This document shows positions 1 through 10,066 of a stretch of DNA of 64,000 nucleotides, piece by piece. Origin of the DNA: Hygrocybe punicea (lineage: Eukaryota > Basidiomycota > Agaricomycetes > Agaricales > Hygrophoraceae); the NCBI GenBank assembly GCA_963556145.1, contig OY744461.1, positions 5,776,891 through 5,840,890 of the forward strand. Direction: 5' to 3'. The translations under genes were made by a program, and so were the position numbers. Each line of letters begins with the position of its first letter. Position 1 is the first letter of the stretch. Under the pieces are notes generated by a model. It was not told the origin of the DNA. It saw only the letters and a program-made list of their open reading frames with translations, and searched no databases.

Positions 1-1047
1 GCTGTGTTTTCAAGAGTGCCTTTGAAGCCTCCTTGATAAAACAAGTTATAACAAGATACTACAACAAGAGTAGTCCACACACCTCTGCAAATTTGTTCTC
101 AATGAGAGCCATCGACTCAAGTACCAAACCAAGCCTGAAAGACTTATTTTCCTTGGTTGAAAATGGGCGAAATGAGAGTTAAAGATCCACTACCACACCA
201 GGAACAAAGCTGGTCGGTGTAGTATGTTCGTACCTACATGATTCTGATGAATTAGGCATTGCAGAGAATGTTGGCTACTCACTTGCATTTGTTTTGGCAT
301 TCACAAGCCTGGAAAAATATCCGACGTCATCGGCAGTGGTGTGAAAGTATCGACTTTGATCCACAGATGCCAAAACACCATGGAGATCAATGAGAGGACC
401 AAAGGGAACAATGTCAGAGTGAATAGCAAGTTTTGCACTTGTAAAGTATCTTTTGTGCACTTCAACCATCGTATATCCAGAAAATGTACCAGGCGTCCAA
501 GGCTGGAGTTTGAAGGGACTGAGACCCTTGGCAAACATGGAGTGGATGGTCTGGATATTGTCCAGAGCCAAGTCGAATCGAGGTGAATTAAGCCCTGTCA
601 AAGTGACATGCTGTCACAGAAATTTGATCCTGGCTTCGGAACTATCAACCACTTGAAAGTCAGGTCTTGGGGATTTTGATATTGCTGGCTAGCACTCACC
701 TTGGAAGTCGGCTGAGTGGGGGTAAGTCACACTCAATGATGATTCCAGTAAGACGAAGTATGATTTCCTCCATCTCTTTTCCATCTAACTCCTGTACAAG
801 TTCGTATTGTGCCATGGCTCGATTATACTGGGTCTTGGCTTTCAAGTGTAAGCCATTCTCCTAGTATGTTGTTCAAAACCTCATAGGCCATATGGGACAG
901 AAGACATGCCTTGTTAAACGAACTCAAATACCTCCGATGGTGCTTTCCTTCATATGCTGAGGTTGAGAAAGACTCCACGGATTCAACTGTCATTGAAAAT
1001 TTCATAAGACTTAATGAATATAGCTGATAACAATGGCTCTCTCTCAC
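1..1047 (-). pseudogene. Decayed copy of an intron-rich basidiomycete hypothetical protein
   Basis: Function unknown. The minus strand encodes a block (275-601) with motifs GLNSPRFDLALDNI, QPWTPGTFSGY and GVLASVDQSRYFHTTADD. These align with the intact gene at 44354-45531 (GLDTMGFQSYIDNL, QAFTPSTYMDY, GILTSLANSRYFHGQDN). Further left, after an intron, come TPTSFVPGVVVDL, an in-frame stop, and then FRPFSTKENKSFRLG, matching NPTCFRIGDIVEV and SAVPVKKDKFKM of that gene. After another GT-AG intron the last exon runs off the window start. Upstream exons (about 660-1047) are badly degraded. The in-frame stop and lost exons make it a pseudogene. It stands head-to-head with the S/P/K-rich fragment at 2324, the same arrangement as at 44-48 kb. 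Confidence 0.6.
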
Positions 1048-1152
1048 CAGCTGCTTTGTAGTTGTAAAATTGATTCATGATGGTTGAATTCAGCCAGAAC
1101 ACCAAAGACTACTTCAACATGGTAAACTAAATCATGTGCTTCAGGCTGCCTA

Positions 1153-1972
1153 TCTGTAATGGAAATTCCTGGAATTTTAAACTATATTTAGATATGCTGA
1201 ACTTCTGCAGCATCATGTAAAGAAGGGTTTTTTTTTGGGGTGCTTTCTGAAAGACATGTTGAGGTACCTGTCAGTGGAACTTTGTGATGCACGTAATTGG
1301 TAACCTTGTCAATGACTCCTTGCATAAATAAAAATCAGTCTGTATCATATTGGACACTTTATCTTGAATCCGATGAATTGGATCCTGTTATGAGGCACAA
1401 CACCCATTGTACCCGATGATCTTTCCTAGCCAGCGTCGGCGGTGATTTTCTTTTTCATCAATGAGGTATTGCCTGTTGAACAAGAAATAATTTGTACTTA
1501 TAAAGAAATGCATCAGCAGGCTATGCAGAGGCACCACACGAGAGGAACGGATGAAAAATTCTTTTTTAAAATATATCAGAAAGCTGTTGAACAAGGATGT
1601 ATCTTTATAAGTACAAATTAATTTCTGTGTTCCTTAATATGTTTTCAGTGTGGAAATGTAGAGGACTAGTTCTGTACTATATGCATGTCCACTGGCTATG
1701 CTCACCTCTTTCTGATGGAAATACCTTGAATTCTAACTATATTTAAGTAGGCTGAGCTGTTGAATGGTTCAGTCTGTTCAGTTGTGAGGGAGAAAGGGGA
1801 GGGAATTTTCTCTAGAATATATCAGATTTTTGTGCCTGTTTCATTCAGCTACAGTTTCGTATCGGAGTCCTATTTTGTTGGAAAGGGCTCAGAGCTGTGT
1901 TGAGAGAGATGGGGCATGGAATTTTCTCTAGAATATATCAGAAGAACATTTCATGCCTATTTCATACAGCTA
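1153..1972. repeat. Diverged duplicated segments in the intergenic region
   Basis: No gene is supported between 1048 and 2323. The stretch holds diverged internal duplications. A block near 1153-1213 (TGGAAATTCCTGGAATTTTAAACTATATTTAG-like; about 30 bases, described not quoted further) recurs near 1712-1772. A second block around TTTTCTCTAGAATATATCAG occurs at about 1806 and again at about 1921, each followed by a similar pyrimidine-rich tail. They look like old local duplications in the interval between the divergent gene pair. Confidence 0.45.
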
Positions 1973-2323
1973 TTATTTATTTAGTCTTAGAGTCCTTGGA
2001 CAGGGTTCTTCGTCACACTCATTGTTGTTCTTTCATCTCTCATCCACATGCCTCTGAGAAAGCTTTCCAGCACTGGGTCCTCTCCGGCTACACTGTAACA
2101 TTTTTTTATCTTCTGCTGCAATACTTTACTTACCACCGTCTTGGATTAGCAGGCAAAGCAGCAAGCGTGGTTACAAAGGCAAGCCAGTTTATGTTTACAG
2201 TGATATTGAGGAGATGTAGGTGCTGGTTACTTGAACAGTAACTGTTTCTGACCAATCTCCTCCAACAGCAATAGTGAAAGTAAAGAGGCCACTGAGTAAG
2301 TATGGCTTTGTGCCGCTTTTCAC

Positions 2324-2934
2324 TTGGTTGAATATTTTACTAGAGATGAGAATACACCCTCACCAAAGCCCAAGAAAGGAAAACCAGGAAAATGGTGTGT
2401 CAACTATTATGGTTATTTAGCATATCTTATGATCTATCTGATCAACAGAAGCATTGCAACGACCAGCAATACTTCTCGCTCTGCAAAGAAAGCCCGAGTT
2501 GAATCATCCTCCGATCACTCTGAACAAGAAGTCACCACACCGTACGTAACTTTGCTTCAATCCATTGGTTGTCTAATATTGTTATATACTTTAACAGTCC
2601 TTTGACTTCTCAATCCAAGTAAGTACTAGTATTTAGTTTTTCACCTACTTCATCTATTCTCATACATCCATTTGACTTAAAGGTCTCCTCAAAAAAAGAG
2701 TCCTCAAAAGACATCCCCTCAAAAGACGTCCCCTCACAAGATGTCCCCTCAAAAGGCATCTTCTCAACAGGTCTCCCATACAAGGGTTGATTCACCTGAA
2801 GAGGACGTATTTCGGTAGGTGATCCTTCTGATTGTAAATGCAAATTAATTCAGCTGGTACTATGCCTACTAGTTCATCCTCATCCAAGAAACCAAAGGAA
2901 GACCTGGTATATATGGAGGATTTTCCAGAATTGT
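2324..2934 (+). pseudogene. 5' fragment of an S/P/K-rich nuclear-type protein
   Basis: Product not recognised. A chain of small exons separated by GT-AG introns can be read: DENTPSPKPKKGKPGK; an exon with NTSRSAKKARVESSSDHSEQ; an exon near 2682-2814 in which SPQK/SPHK units repeat five times and which ends in an acidic tail; and SSSSSKKPKEDLVYMEDF. SPxK motifs are typical of proteins that contact the DNA minor groove, so a chromatin role is a reasonable inference but no more. The exon style (tiny lysine-rich exons with introns starting GTA) is that of the intact gene at 46194-48241. The reading ends about 50 bp before a 44-bp minisatellite and no 3' half is visible, so the copy is truncated. 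Confidence 0.5.
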
Positions 2935-2984
2935 AAGTACTCACACCTTACAGCATATCTTTTCCACAAGACATGGCTCAGCCG

Positions 2985-4640
2985 AGATGGACAATTCCCA
3001 CTCTGAGTGGGCCAGCCAATCTCGGCCGACCAATATCTTTCTCCAGGGGAGATGGCTTGGCCGAGGGGTCTATGTTCTGAGGGACATGAGTTGGCCGAAG
3101 CAGGGGCATATATTGGCCAACCGGTCTAGATATTTTGGCTGGCCATGGGAGATGGATTGGCCGACCAGGCCAGGTATTTCGGCTGGCCATGGAACATGGA
3201 TTGGCCGACTGCACTGGGTATTTCCACTGGCCATGGGAGGTGGATTGGCCGACCAGTCTGGGTATTTCGGCTGGCCATGGAACATGGATTGGCCGACTTG
3301 TCTGGGTGTTTTGGCTGGCCATGGAACATGGATTGGCCAACCAGGCTAGGTATTTCCACTGCCATGGGAGGTGGATTGGCCGACCGGGCCAGGTATTTCG
3401 GCTGGCCATGGAACATGGATTGGCCGACTGGGCTAGGTATTTCCACTGGCCATGGGAGGTGGATTGGCCGACCGGTCTGGGTATTTTGGTTGGCCATGGA
3501 ACATGGATTGGCCAACTGCCCTGGGTATTTCGGGTGGCCATGGAATGTGGATTGGCCAACCAGTCTGGGTATTTCAGTTGGCCATGGAACATGGATTGGC
3601 CGACTGGTCTGGTTGTTTCAGCTGGCCATGGAAGATGGATTGGCCGACCTGTCTGGGTATTTCGGCTGGCCATGGAACATGGATTGGCCAACTTGTCTGG
3701 GTGTTTCGGCTGGCCATGGAACATGGATTGGCCGACCGCACTGGGTATTTCAGCTGGCCATGGAACATGGATTGGCTGACTGCCCTGGGTATTTTGGGTG
3801 GCCATGGAATGTGGATTGGCCGACCGGTCTGGGTGTTTTGGTTGGCCATGAAACATGGATTGGCCAATGGGTCTGGGTATTTCAGCTGGCCATGGAACAT
3901 GCATTGGCCCACTTCCCTGGGTATGTCAGCTGGCCATGCACCATGGGTTGGCTGACTAGTCTGGGCATTTCCGCTGGCCATGGAACATGGATTGGTCAAC
4001 CACACTGGGTATTTCCACTGGCCATGGAACATGGATTGGCCAACCAGTCTGGGTATTTTGGCTGGCCATGAAAGGTAGATTGGACAATGGAACTGGGTAT
4101 TTCAGCTGGCCATGAAAAATGAATTGGCCAACCGCACTGGGTATTTTCACTGGCCATGGGAGGTGGATTGGCCGATTTGTATTGGTATATTGGCTGGCTA
4201 TGGTGCATGAGTTGGCCAAATCTCTGGGTATATTAGCTGGCTATAGAACTTTAGTTAGCTGAAGTTGAGGGTACACAGGCTGGCCCTAGGAAGGACATTG
4301 GCTAATGTTAGGGATATTCCAGTTATACATGGAACACAAATTGACAACAGTTTGTGGTATATTGGGCTCGCCATAGGACATAGTCATCATAGGTTGGCCA
4401 ATCCTCATTAGTATATTGGCCGATCACACATGGGTCACTTGCTCCTTTGAGTCTTTTGGCTGCTCATGCGACATGGGTTGGCCAATATTATGGATACATC
4501 AGCTGCCCATGGGGTTAGCCTACACTAGGAATACATTGGCTGGTCATGGGACATGAGTTAGCTGATCCTATCAAGTCTTTGGTTGGCTGTGGGCCATGGA
4601 GTGGCCGGCCTGAGATACATTGGCCAGCCATGATATGGTT
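2985..4640. repeat. 44-bp minisatellite
   Basis: About 25 recognisable copies of a 44-bp unit built on TGGCCATGGAACATGGATTG followed by a GCCGAC(C/T)GG..TCTGGGTATTTCGGC-like half. Copies step by 44 bp (for example 3181, 3225, 3269, 3313). Units are well conserved at about 3130-4180 and decay towards 4640. Each contains the palindromes TGGCCA and CCATGG. Long open frames on both strands through this block are by-products of the repeat. Confidence 0.9.
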
Positions 4641-5235
4641 GGCTGACAATCTGACTTAAGGTTTGGTTGAGGCCGATAACATTCAATACATTCATTCTAA
4701 GCCAGTCACAGCTTAACACTACAACAAGTACTGCTACTGTGAATTCACAAACACATCTGAAAGGACCAAAAGCAAGACCCCCAAGCCATTCAGTCTTGAT
4801 CTCAAAGGAGGCTCTTCTCCTTCTTGATCAAGACTGACTGACAAAGAAAACACTACCAAAATCTTTGCAAACACATAACCAAAAATATGTTGACATAAAC
4901 ACTCATATCAGCCACACTAAGAACATTACCTGGTCTCAATGTCACTAATGGGAGGCTTACAAATAATAATGAGGTTTACCTGGTCAAATTTCAATGATGC
5001 CACTAGGCCCACTGTGACTACCAGTAGCTTGCCCTGCAAGGGAATCAGGGGGGTTCACCTGCTCTTTCATTCTTGGAGGCCTGTACAGTGGCAAGCAGTA
5101 CTTTCTGGGGGCCAGACACCAACAGTTGGCATGCAAAGATGCCACAATATTCATTCAACTTGAATAGCTCAGTTCAAAAAAAGACACTGTCAGTAATGGG
5201 ATAATACACATTAATCTCTCATCTGCATGCAAACA
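4641..5235. other. No gene seen
   Basis: No coding frame with recognisable content was found here, nor at 5609-5944 on the other side of the small inverted-repeat element. Both stretches are AT-rich. Confidence 0.5.
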
Positions 5236-5608
5236 CAGGAGACAGATGAGGATTTTTTGCCATCAAAGAATATTGCGATCTCCACTCAAATATTGACATT
5301 ATTTTTGTTGTTATTATAAGTCTGAAAAATATTGTAAAAAGTAAGGTTAGTATTCACACCAAAGATAGTGCAGCAAAATTTTAGATTATTTAATCTCCAG
5401 ATGTTCAGGCACAAAGCCACATGCCTGAATGTCTGAAGACCAAATAGTTTAAAATTTTGCCTGCAGTGTCTTCAGTGTGAATACTACTTTTAGATAACCT
5501 TATTGTTTACAACCTTTTCAGACTTATGATAACAACACAAATAATTTCAATATTTAAGTGGATATCGCAATATTCTTTGATGGCAAAAATCCTCATCTGT
5601 CTCCTGTG
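5236..5608. mobile_element. MITE-like element with long inverted repeats, CACTA-like ends
   Basis: The left end CACAGGAGACAGATGAGGAT is matched by the inverted right end ATCCTCATCTGTCTCCTGTG. The similarity continues inward past TTTGATGGCAAAAA and CAATATTC, giving diverged arms of about 150 bp around a short centre; total length is 373 bp. Termini begin with CAC and are flanked by AAA on both sides, which would fit a 3-bp target duplication as made by CACTA-type transposases. No coding capacity, so it is non-autonomous. Superfamily is an inference from the ends only. Confidence 0.6.
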
Positions 5609-5944
5609 AAACATAACAAAAAACATACCACATTAATAAAGTAGTCTGTGAAGTGATGAATATGAGGGAGGAAATCACATACCAGTTAAGACAATAACAC
5701 TCCAGAATCTCTGGTTATTGCCTGGTACAATAACCAAGGATCCTGTAGTGTCATCAAAAGTGGTAGTGGTGGTTGTGAGGTAAGGAGAAAATCTCAACCG
5801 TGTTTGATGGGCTTGTACTTATTTGTTCATGTGACTTAACGTGTTTGTTGATCACATGTCACAAAGTGTGATGTCATGTTGGGCCGTCCAAACGTTACAT
5901 CACATTTGTCACATGTCACGTCTCAATAATCATGTGACACACAA

Positions 5945-6125
5945 GTCATATTCCGAGGGCATCCTGCCCTCATCTCACTATATATAGTAGGTACAAAATA
6001 AATAAAATAATGATACGACGAGGGCAGGGCAATCACCTTGCCCTCGTCTCACTATGTATAATAGGTACAAAAGAAAAATAATAATAACGATATGACGAGG
6101 GCAGGGTGATTCCCTGCCCTCGTCT
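5945..6125. repeat. Tandem repeat with perfect 13-bp-stem hairpin
   Basis: Two and a half copies of a unit of about 75 bp containing GAGGGCAGGG, CCCTGCCCTC and CTCACTATRTATARTAGGTA. The last copy (6094-6124) is a perfect inverted repeat: GACGAGGGCAGGG, a 5-nt loop, then CCCTGCCCTCGTC. It lies 3' of the minus-strand low-complexity gene, where it could act as a terminator or simply be a hairpin repeat. Confidence 0.6.
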
Positions 6126-7480
6126 CGTCGCTGATCCACCCCGACGGTTGGGTTCATGACCACCGTTGCCGTCGCTGCTGCTGCCGTTCCTGCTGCTGCT
6201 GCTGCTGCTGCCGTTGCTGTCGCTGCTGCTGCTGCTGCTGCTGTTGCTGTTGCTGCTGCTGCTGCCATTGCCATTGCTGCTGCTGCTGATGTTGCCGTTG
6301 CCATTGCGGCTGCTGCTGCCGCTCCAGCCGTTCCCACTGCTGCCGCCGTTGCCGTTGCTGCCGCTGCTGCTGGTGCTGTTCGGGCTGCTGCTGCCATTGC
6401 CATTGCTGTTGCGGCTGCAGGCTTCGTCTCGGCGCAGTAGCAACTGCAAGGCAGTAGTAGTACATAAAATAACCAAAAAAACACTGATGACTTACCATAC
6501 ATGTCATCCTTTTCTTTGTCGCCGTCGTCCGTGTCTGCTGCTGCCCGTTGCTGCTGCTGCTGCCATTGCCGTTGCTGCCATTGCTGCTGCCACTGCCATG
6601 GGTGCTGTTGCCGCTGTGCTGCCAGTCCTGTTGCTGCTGCCAGCGCAGTAACAACTGAAAAGCATAATTTGACTAGTACATAAAATAAGAAAAAAAATAC
6701 AGACGACTTACCGTTGTCATCCATTTCTTCGTCGTTGTCGTCCACGTCTGGGTCTTCGTCGTCATCGACCACGTCCGCATCTGGGTCGTCCCCGTCTGTG
6801 TCTCCACCGACCCGGGCTCCATCGTCCGCGCTGTCCCCATACCAATGTGGTTCCTGTCTCTCATCGTCATCCTCGTTCTCATCGTTCCGGTCCCCGTGTC
6901 CGTCATTGCCATCCCCATTCTTGTCGTTCCGGTCTCCGCTGTCATTGCCATCCCCGTTGCCGTGTTTCTGGTCCCCGTTGTCGACGTTCCGGACCCTGTT
7001 CTCGCCGCTCCGGTCTCCGTTCTCGTCATTCCGGTCCCCTGCGTAGTTTGCCGCCCCCGTCGTGGTTCTGGGCCTCGTTCGACCCCGCCACGTAGCCTTT
7101 CCCGGACCCATCGCGTTCACAGTCGTCGTCCGTGTCCTTCTGTTATGGGCGTCACGTCGTTGGCTTCCATCCTGGTGTTGCTGTTGGTGTGACAGTTGTC
7201 GTGGTGGTCTGACGCGACGTTGGCGGAAAAGACCTAAAAACTATGTGGAATGAGTTAGTAGAGTAAACAAAAGAAACATAAAATGAAAACTTAAGCTACG
7301 TGCTCATCAAAGTCGAGATGAAGAGTGACGTGGCCTGAACTTGCGCGAGAATTTCAACTGGCGTTTGCCAATTTCCTAAACGGGGCCGAATTGCCATATT
7401 GGTACAGGTGGCTGGATTTTCTTATTGCTATTACATGCTGTATAACACCTCAATGGCCAGAACAAGACCCTGAAGGGATG
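6126..7480 (-). CDS. Low-complexity Asp/Asn/Gln-rich gene-like unit, copy A
   Basis: Product not recognised. On the minus strand an acidic exon (about 7230 down to 6717) encodes runs of D, N, G and E (for example GNGDGNDSGDRNDKNGDGND). It is followed by introns with good borders (GTAAGTCGTCTG to CTTTTCAG; GTAAGTCATCAG to TGCCTTGCAG) and by CAG/CTG-repeat exons readable as polyQ or polyA. An upstream exon (about 7475-7300) ends before an intron whose 3' end reads CACATAGTTTTTAG. The exon-intron layout and the upstream exon are shared with copy B at 41.5-42.6 kb (motif around AATCCAGCCACC, the AAACGGGGCCGA/AAACAGGGTCGA region). Conservation of splice sites argues for a once-expressed gene or element. 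No domain is visible and the exact start is uncertain. Confidence 0.35.
6165..6650. repeat. Imperfect CTG/CCG trinucleotide repeat
   Basis: Two blocks (about 6165-6430 and 6535-6650) of CTG, CCG and TTG triplets interrupted by one intron-like segment. They give polyQ, polyA, polyL or polyS readings depending on frame and strand. The frame continuing the acidic exon on the minus strand is the only one with supporting splice sites. Confidence 0.8.
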
Positions 7481-7481
7481 T

Positions 7482-8039
7482 AAGTATCCCATACCCACAA
7501 GTATGGTAAATTTTGTATTTTATTTGAGCCTACAGAGAGAGCTATTCACAATGTATTTGAGCCCTCTGCCAAAATTGGACCCTTAAACACCGAACTTTGC
7601 GAGTATACATCTAGAAAATCTAAAATTAATTCTAGCAGTACTAGGTGAAGTGTGCTTCATTGTTACAATAAGTGCCTGGCAGTTAGTAGTCCAGGAAATG
7701 TGTTGTAGGACAAATGTGTGTGGAACTTCACATTAATAAATTATTGGCTGTTCAATCAAAGTCCCGTTATTTGGATTCAAGTCACGCAACTCACAGCTTT
7801 ACCATTTGTTGGCTACAGCACATTTCCTGGACTACTAACTGCCAGGCACTTATTGTAACAATGAAGCACACTTCACCTAGTACTGCTAGAATTAATTTTA
7901 GATTTTCTAGATGTATACTCGCAAAGTTCGGTGTTTAAGGGTCCAATTTTGGCAGAGGGCTCAAATACATTGTGAATAGCTCTCTCTGTAGGCTCAAATA
8001 AAATACAAAATTTACCATACTTGTGGGTATGGGATACTT
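7482..8039. repeat. 227-bp inverted repeat (foldback), copy A
   Basis: Left arm 7482-7707 and right arm 7813-8039 are inverted copies that differ at very few positions, separated by about 105 bp. The outer ends are AAGTATCCCATACCC and its complement. The right arm ends exactly where the LTR-like block begins; the left arm abuts the upstream exon of the Asp-rich unit. The same arms, more diverged, appear at 42636-42979 next to copy B, so arm and gene travel together. This could be the long terminal repeat of a DNA transposon or an inverted duplication of the unit's 5' end. Confidence 0.75.
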
Positions 8040-8648
8040 GTGCGACCTCTTGATTGTACTGTGAACATCTCCGACAAAGTCGCAGACCAAGAAAGAAAAA
8101 CCTTCAAATCGGAGTGAGTCCCGGACTCTCGCATAATCGTTCACCTTTCATCTTAGATAGACTAACTCGTTTAGAACACTTATTCCCTTTCTCCCACCAG
8201 ACTCCTTTGTTCTTCCTTTGTTACAAGACTATCTTCATCCTCCTTTTAGGACCGTTTTTGGCTACGTTTTCATGTGATTCATACATATATATTCCTTTCT
8301 TTTGACCCCTATCAGAGTAAAGTTTCTTTCTTTCCACGACTTTTTACTTCTCCTCCGATCTCCGACCATCGACATATAAAATAGCTATGTAGATTATGCT
8401 TAATCACAAGAGAGAGTGCATCGTTCCCCCCTTCCTACTTCATTATCTCCCTCGAAAATCATCGCAACATTACTTGCTTCAAGTTCAACTATCGCCAACT
8501 TTAGTTCAATACCTCGACCTTTTATCATTGTCATGACTTTAATTGCTAAGTCACACTATCGATCGCAATCGTCACGATACTTGTAGAGGCTAAATCCTTC
8601 ACTTACTTGTAATTGTACCAGTTGTAGAGTGTTGTTGTTTAGTGCACA
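8039..8648 (-). mobile_element. LTR-like block, copy 1
   Basis: A 610-bp block that on the minus strand starts TGTGCACTAAAC and ends GGTCGCACA, so it has TG...CA ends with a 5-bp TGTGC/GCACA inverted repeat as in LTRs. The copy at 62543-63152 is essentially identical. In that copy the sequence just past the end (minus strand) is AG then TGGTTGCGAGCC, which would suit a tRNA primer-binding site. Here the block is cut off exactly at its end by the foldback arm. It lies inside the LINE on the other side. LTR identity is inferred from the ends; no gag or pol is present. Confidence 0.5.
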
Positions 8649-9985
8649 GCACCACGACTTGCGTATCACCGGCTCTTGGCTTCATTCAACATTGCGTAGG
8701 TTATGTGACCATCTGGGTGGGTTATTTCCAGGGTGGGGATAGAGCTCTTGCCACCGTCTCCTCTGGGGTTGTCACTGATGGGGTTGGATATGTATTTGTT
8801 GATCGTCCAGAGGTTGTTGTTGTTCGCTTTGTCAAGAAAGGCTGACCAGTGTTTTTCTTTGGCTTTGAGAATTTCGTTACTGTATAGGTTGCGTGCGGTT
8901 CTGTGTTCATCATGACTGGGGTGAGCGGCGTCTATTCGGTGCTTGTAAGATAATCGACTTAGTCTGTTTTTGTCTCGCTTGAGTTGGTTTAGTTGCGGTG
9001 TCCACCATTGTTTTGAGTGTGGGCATGGTGTGGAGACGGAAACTATGGCTTTGATTGTTGACTGTAGTACGTTAGTCAGTGAGGATATGGCGTCATCTAG
9101 TTGTTGTTGGGAGGTGATGGGGGCTGTTGGGGGGAGTTGTCATAATTGGGTGTCGAGGTGGGTGCAGAACATGTCCCAATTTGTGTTGCGAAAGTTTCGT
9201 GAGAATTTGTCAGGTCTTAGTTTTGGGTGGAGGGCGATGGAAGTGGATATCGGTATGTGGTCAGTGCAAGTTGGGCGTAGTTCTGGTTTGGTGTTGCAGG
9301 AGAGTATGTGGTTGCTCGTTTTGGTGGTGCAGAAGACATTAGCTGTTCTGGTCCAGTTTTTCGTTGCCATAGATTTGAGGGTGGGGAGGTTTTTGGGTAG
9401 TGCCATTATCATGTTGCAGTCGGCCATGGCTTCAATGAGTAATCTTGCTTGGGCTAGGGCGTTGGCGGTGAATAGGTGATGATTTCGCTCTTCGTCCCAT
9501 AGGGGGTGGTGTCTGTTGAAGTCGCCGCACCATAGCATATGGTCAGTGTCCCATTGGTGGAGGGTCACTTCATGGGCTTGGGTGAAGGCGTGGAGGGTGT
9601 GGAGGGTGTCGGAATGATGGCAATCATTGTAAATATTGAAGACGGAGAAGTTACCTGTTGGGCTTTGGATTCAGATCGCCATGAGGTCATTGGATCCGTG
9701 GATTTTTATTTGTTCCCAGTAGTTGGTGTTGAGTTTGGTATTGATGAAGATTACTGATCAGGTGGGTGCTTCGGAAGTGAAATGGTCAGGTGGGTATATA
9801 ACTCTCCAGTTGTGTGTGGCTTTTGTATTACCATAGTCGTCAAAGTACGGTTCCTGTATTAGTAGAATGTCACATTTAGTGTGGATTAGCGAATTGATGA
9901 GATCCCAATGAGCTTTGGCAGATTTGTTAAGGTTTATTTGCCAGATGTTTAGCTGTGTCGGTTGTGGGTATGGTTGTTCAGGCAT
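8649..9985 (-). pseudogene. LINE ORF2, APE endonuclease part, copy 1
   Basis: The minus-strand reading starts MPEQPYPQPTQLNIWQINLN at 9985 and includes the endonuclease motifs DILLIQEPYFDDY (catalytic-glutamate QEP block), WCGDFNRHHPLWDEE (the GDFN block) and CTDHIPISTSIA (the SDH-type catalytic histidine). It is followed by a linker (AKEKHWSAFLDKANNNNLW..., ending NEAKSR). Family knowledge: this is the apurinic-type endonuclease of gag/pol LINEs (Tad/I-like) that nicks the target. In-frame stops after SEAPT (9758) and LDTQL (9140) break it. The reverse transcriptase that should follow is missing because the LTR-like block and foldback replace it. Confidence 0.8.
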
Positions 9986-10066
9986 TAGTTGAGAGGGTCA
10001 GGTGGGAGGTACTGCCTATTCGGTTATCATTCTGTGTGGAGGTGTGGGGGAGTGGGTCAATGGGGG

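Noticed and set aside
3135..4071. Long open frames on both strands (WPWNMDWPTGLG-like and MFHGQPKYPD-like)
   Set aside because: All lie within the 44-bp minisatellite; every frame is a read-through of the repeat.
6156..6651. Plus-strand polyA and polyL proteins
   Set aside because: Translation of CTG/CCG triplet repeats on the strand opposite the spliced acidic unit.
8054..8305. Plus-strand 83-codon frame (repeated at 62558)
   Set aside because: Lies in the LTR-like block; conservation between the copies reflects recent duplication, not coding selection.
8970..9479. Plus-strand 169-codon frame (repeated at 63474)
   Set aside because: Antisense of the LINE endonuclease, whose catalytic motifs are clear on the minus strand.
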